A stretch of DNA of 14,137 nt from UBA6022 sp035704495. GTDB taxonomy: Bacteria > Patescibacteriota > Saccharimonadia > Saccharimonadales > Saccharimonadaceae. The notes under the pieces were generated by a model. It ran no database searches. It was not told the origin of the DNA and saw only the letters and a program-made list of their open reading frames with translations. This document shows, piece by piece, positions 12,871 to 14,137 of the stretch. The DNA is taken from assembly GCA_035704495.1 (NCBI GenBank), contig DASSWW010000022.1, positions 1 through 14,137 on the forward strand, in the 5' to 3' direction. A program made the position numbers and the translations under genes. Position 1 is the stretch's first letter. Every line of letters starts with the position of its first letter.

Positions 12871-13225
12871 GAAAGAATACGAACTAACCGTTCTGATTCA
12901 CCCTGATCTCGAGGTTGACCTTGAGGCACCGCTGACGAAAGTCCGCGATATTATTAAAAACGCTGGCGGCGAAATTATCCGCGAGGACAACTGGGGCAAG
13001 AAAAAACTAGCCTACAAAATTAATCGTGAAGATTTTGCGGTCTATGTCTATTTTGACCTTAAATTGCCAGCTGATGCGTTACTAAAAATTAGCAACACAT
13101 TTAACATCACCGACGAAGTACTCCGCTACTTGCTAGTGACTGTTGACGAAAAGGGCCGCAAAGCTCTAGAAGAAGATAAAGCTCGCTCATCATCATCTGA
13201 TCGTGAAACGAAAGAAGAGGAATAG
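12869..13225 (+). CDS. rpsF: Small ribosomal subunit protein bS6
   Basis: The product has 118 residues. It opens MKEYELTVLIHPDLE and continues with the S6 fold (alternating strands and two helices), including GGEIIREDNWGKKKLAYKI and YVYFDLKLPADALLKI. S6 binds S18 and 16S rRNA in the platform of the 30S subunit. A charged Ser/Glu-rich tail follows from about residue 100 (ARSSSSDRETKEEE). The start is fixed by AGAGGAGG 6 nt before the ATG. The next gene begins 4 nt after the TAG, so the two are probably translationally coupled. Confidence 0.97.
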   Translation: MKEYELTVLIHPDLEVDLEAPLTKVRDIIKNAGGEIIREDNWGKKKLAYKINREDFAVYVYFDLKLPADALLKISNTFNITDEVLRYLLVTVDEKGRKALEEDKARSSSSDRETKEEE

Positions 13226-13229
13226 GGAT

Positions 13230-13685
13230 ATGGCTAAAAGTGTAAACCAAGTAATTTTGATGGGGCGCTTGACGCGTGATCCTGAAATGCGCACTACTTC
13301 AACTGGCAAATCAATTGCTAGCTTTAGCCTTGCAGTTGACCGCGGTGGTCAAGATGACGCTGCCGACTTTTTTGATATTACTGCCTGGGAAAAACTAGGC
13401 GAGCTGGTTAACCAATACCTCTCAAAAGGCCGACGTTGCCTGGTGCAAGGACGTCTGCGCCAAGATAGCTGGGACGATAAAGAAACCGGCAAAAAACGGA
13501 GCAAGATTGAAGTTGTCGCCACTGATGTGACTTTTCTGGATGGTCCTAGCGGCGGTGATAATGCCGGTGCTGCTACCAACAATCGTTCTGACAGTCAAAA
13601 TACGAATTCTAGTAAAAAGTCAGATGATGTTGTGATTGAAGACATCGATGATAAACCAATTGATTTAAGCGAGATTCCTTTTTAG
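13230..13685 (+). CDS. ssb: Single-stranded DNA-binding protein
   Basis: The product has 151 residues from MAKSVNQVILMGRL. An upstream in-frame ATG (13203) lies inside rpsF and would add a meaningless basic peptide, so 13230 is preferred; GAGG (13217-13220) at the end of rpsF is its ribosome binding site. The OB fold covers about residues 4-106 (RLTRDPEMRTTSTGKSIASF, FFDITAWEKLGE, LVQGRLRQDSW). A Ser/Asn/Asp-rich linker follows, ending in the acidic tip IDLSEIPF that docks replication and repair partners. It coats ssDNA during replication, recombination and repair. Its place between rpsF and rpsR is the classic order. Confidence 0.97.
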   Translation: MAKSVNQVILMGRLTRDPEMRTTSTGKSIASFSLAVDRGGQDDAADFFDITAWEKLGELVNQYLSKGRRCLVQGRLRQDSWDDKETGKKRSKIEVVATDVTFLDGPSGGDNAGAATNNRSDSQNTNSSKKSDDVVIEDIDDKPIDLSEIPF

Positions 13686-13708
13686 GAATATTTTAGGAGA
13701 ATAATATA

Positions 13709-13912
13709 ATGGCGATTAAGCGATTTAAAAAAGACACCCCGGCATATTTTGACTACAAAGACGTCAAAACACTACAGCGTTTTATTAACATGTACGGACA
13801 AATTGAACCAATTTCAAAAACTGGTCTCAGCGCCAAGCAGCAACGTCAACTTGCCGTTGCTATCAAGCGCGCACGACACTTGGCACTATTGCCATTTGTC
13901 ACCCAGGGCTAA
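13709..13912 (+). CDS. rpsR: Small ribosomal subunit protein bS18
   Basis: The product has 67 residues, near the usual length. The S18 core is clear: YKDVKTLQRFINMYGQIEP and ISKTGLSAKQQRQLAVAIKRARHLALLPF. The N-terminal Cys residues seen in zinc-containing S18 versions are absent, so this is a zinc-free form. It binds with S6 in the 30S platform. The ribosome binding site TTAGGAGA lies before the ATG, 23 nt after the ssb stop codon. In many bacteria rplI (bL9) follows; here efp does. Confidence 0.96.
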   Translation: MAIKRFKKDTPAYFDYKDVKTLQRFINMYGQIEPISKTGLSAKQQRQLAVAIKRARHLALLPFVTQG

Positions 13913-13922
13913 TTGGTAAACG

Positions 13923-13998
13923 ATATTTGGTAGTTGGCAGGGTAGTCGATTGATTATTTTTGCCAACTGCTTTCTATTACTTACTAACTACCAAATAT
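13923..13998 (+). promoter_or_regulatory. Inverted repeats in the rpsR-efp intergenic leader
   Basis: ATATTTGGTAGTT (13923-13935) is the perfect inverted repeat of AACTACCAAATAT (13986-13998). A second perfect pair is AGTTGGCA (13932-13939) with TGCCAACT (13961-13968). The two share 13932-13935. The outer 3' arm ends right at the efp ribosome binding site (AGGAG, 13999-14003), so folding could limit access to it; the inner stem is followed by TTTCT, a weak terminator-like run. Confidence 0.65.
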
Positions 13999-14009
13999 AG
14001 GAGAACTTC

Positions 14010-14137
14010 ATGTATCAACCAACTGATTTAAAAAAAGGCGTGGTCTGCCAGATTGATGGTAAACCGTACCGCGTGACTGACTATAACCAAAAAGTCATGG
14101 GGCGTGGCGGCAGTATTGTTAACGTCAAATTACGCAA
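14010..14137 (+). CDS. efp: Translation elongation factor P (partial, N-terminal 42 residues)
   Basis: The ATG at 14010 follows AGGAG (13999-14003) by 6 nt, and the gene runs off the window. The visible MYQPTDLKKGVVCQIDGKPY and VMGRGGSIVNVKLR match the KOW-like first domain of EF-P, which rescues ribosomes stalled at polyproline. The loop tip reaches the peptidyl-transferase centre. Its modified residue is usually Lys (in PGKG); here it is Arg32 in MGRGG. Arg at this position is used by the rhamnosylated type of EF-P, but no modification gene is in view. Confidence 0.93.
   Translation, partial: MYQPTDLKKGVVCQIDGKPYRVTDYNQKVMGRGGSIVNVKLR

Noticed and set aside
13203..13229. An N-terminal extension of ssb from the ATG at 13203
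   Set aside because: It would overlap rpsF, adds a basic peptide not seen in SSB, and the ATG at 13230 has better spacing to the ribosome binding site and gives the normal protein start.
1..14137. tRNA, rRNA, CRISPR arrays, or transposase and insertion-sequence genes
   Set aside because: Intergenic gaps show no cloverleaf T-arm motif and no spaced repeats, and no transposase-like protein is encoded.

Overview
This window looks like a chromosomal piece of a Candidate Phyla Radiation bacterium, most probably a Candidatus Saccharibacteria (TM7) relative. That is an inference from gene content and protein style (type IV pilin of the class common there, RNase J with long polar tails, FtsK, a family 4 uracil-DNA glycosylase that has lost most Fe-S ligands, an EF-P with Arg at the tip, rpsF-ssb-rpsR followed by efp instead of rplI). 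Base composition is moderate. All genes read through in the standard code. The 15 stop codons I can place are 10 TAG, 5 TAA and no TGA.

Layout. Positions 1-280 hold the last codons of an S1-domain protein, a 37-residue basic/hydrophobic small protein with a strong ribosome binding site, and a strong terminator. Positions 282-2917 form a two-gene unit behind a near-consensus promoter: a membrane-anchored hypothetical protein and a large secreted cutinase-type hydrolase with VWA-like, PKD and FnIII-like domains. Positions 2947-4559 hold a uracil-DNA glycosylase gene and a convergent zinc-metallopeptidase gene whose 3' ends overlap by 11 bp. A divergent promoter region then leads into a diacylglycerol-kinase-like gene (4683-5618). 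Next is an RNase J gene (5931-8102) with a roughly 275-nt leader containing a 159-nt near-palindromic hairpin. A bidirectional terminator separates it from a reverse-strand coiled-coil-like hypothetical gene (8218-8904), which is divergent from ftsK (9100-11343). Another bidirectional terminator separates ftsK from a reverse-strand 114-residue hypothetical gene (11424-11768) flanked by 15-bp inverted repeats. The last part holds a type IV pilin-like protein with a carbohydrate-binding-like C-terminal domain (12001-12759), then rpsF-ssb-rpsR and the start of efp.

How the parts fit together. Most genes are housekeeping: translation (rpsF, rpsR, efp), ssDNA binding (ssb), chromosome segregation (ftsK), RNA decay (rnj, possibly the S1-domain protein) and base-excision repair (udg). 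The accessory interest lies in surface proteins (cutinase fusion, pilin-adhesin). In an epibiont of Actinobacteria these would plausibly act on the host envelope, but that is inference. Several genes start within 7-13 nt of a -10 box and lack a Shine-Dalgarno sequence, which points to leaderless or near-leaderless transcripts. Others (rnj, rpsF, ssb, rpsR, efp, the 37-residue ORF) have clear ribosome binding sites. The RNA-level structures in the rnj, rpsF and efp leaders are the least explained parts of the window.
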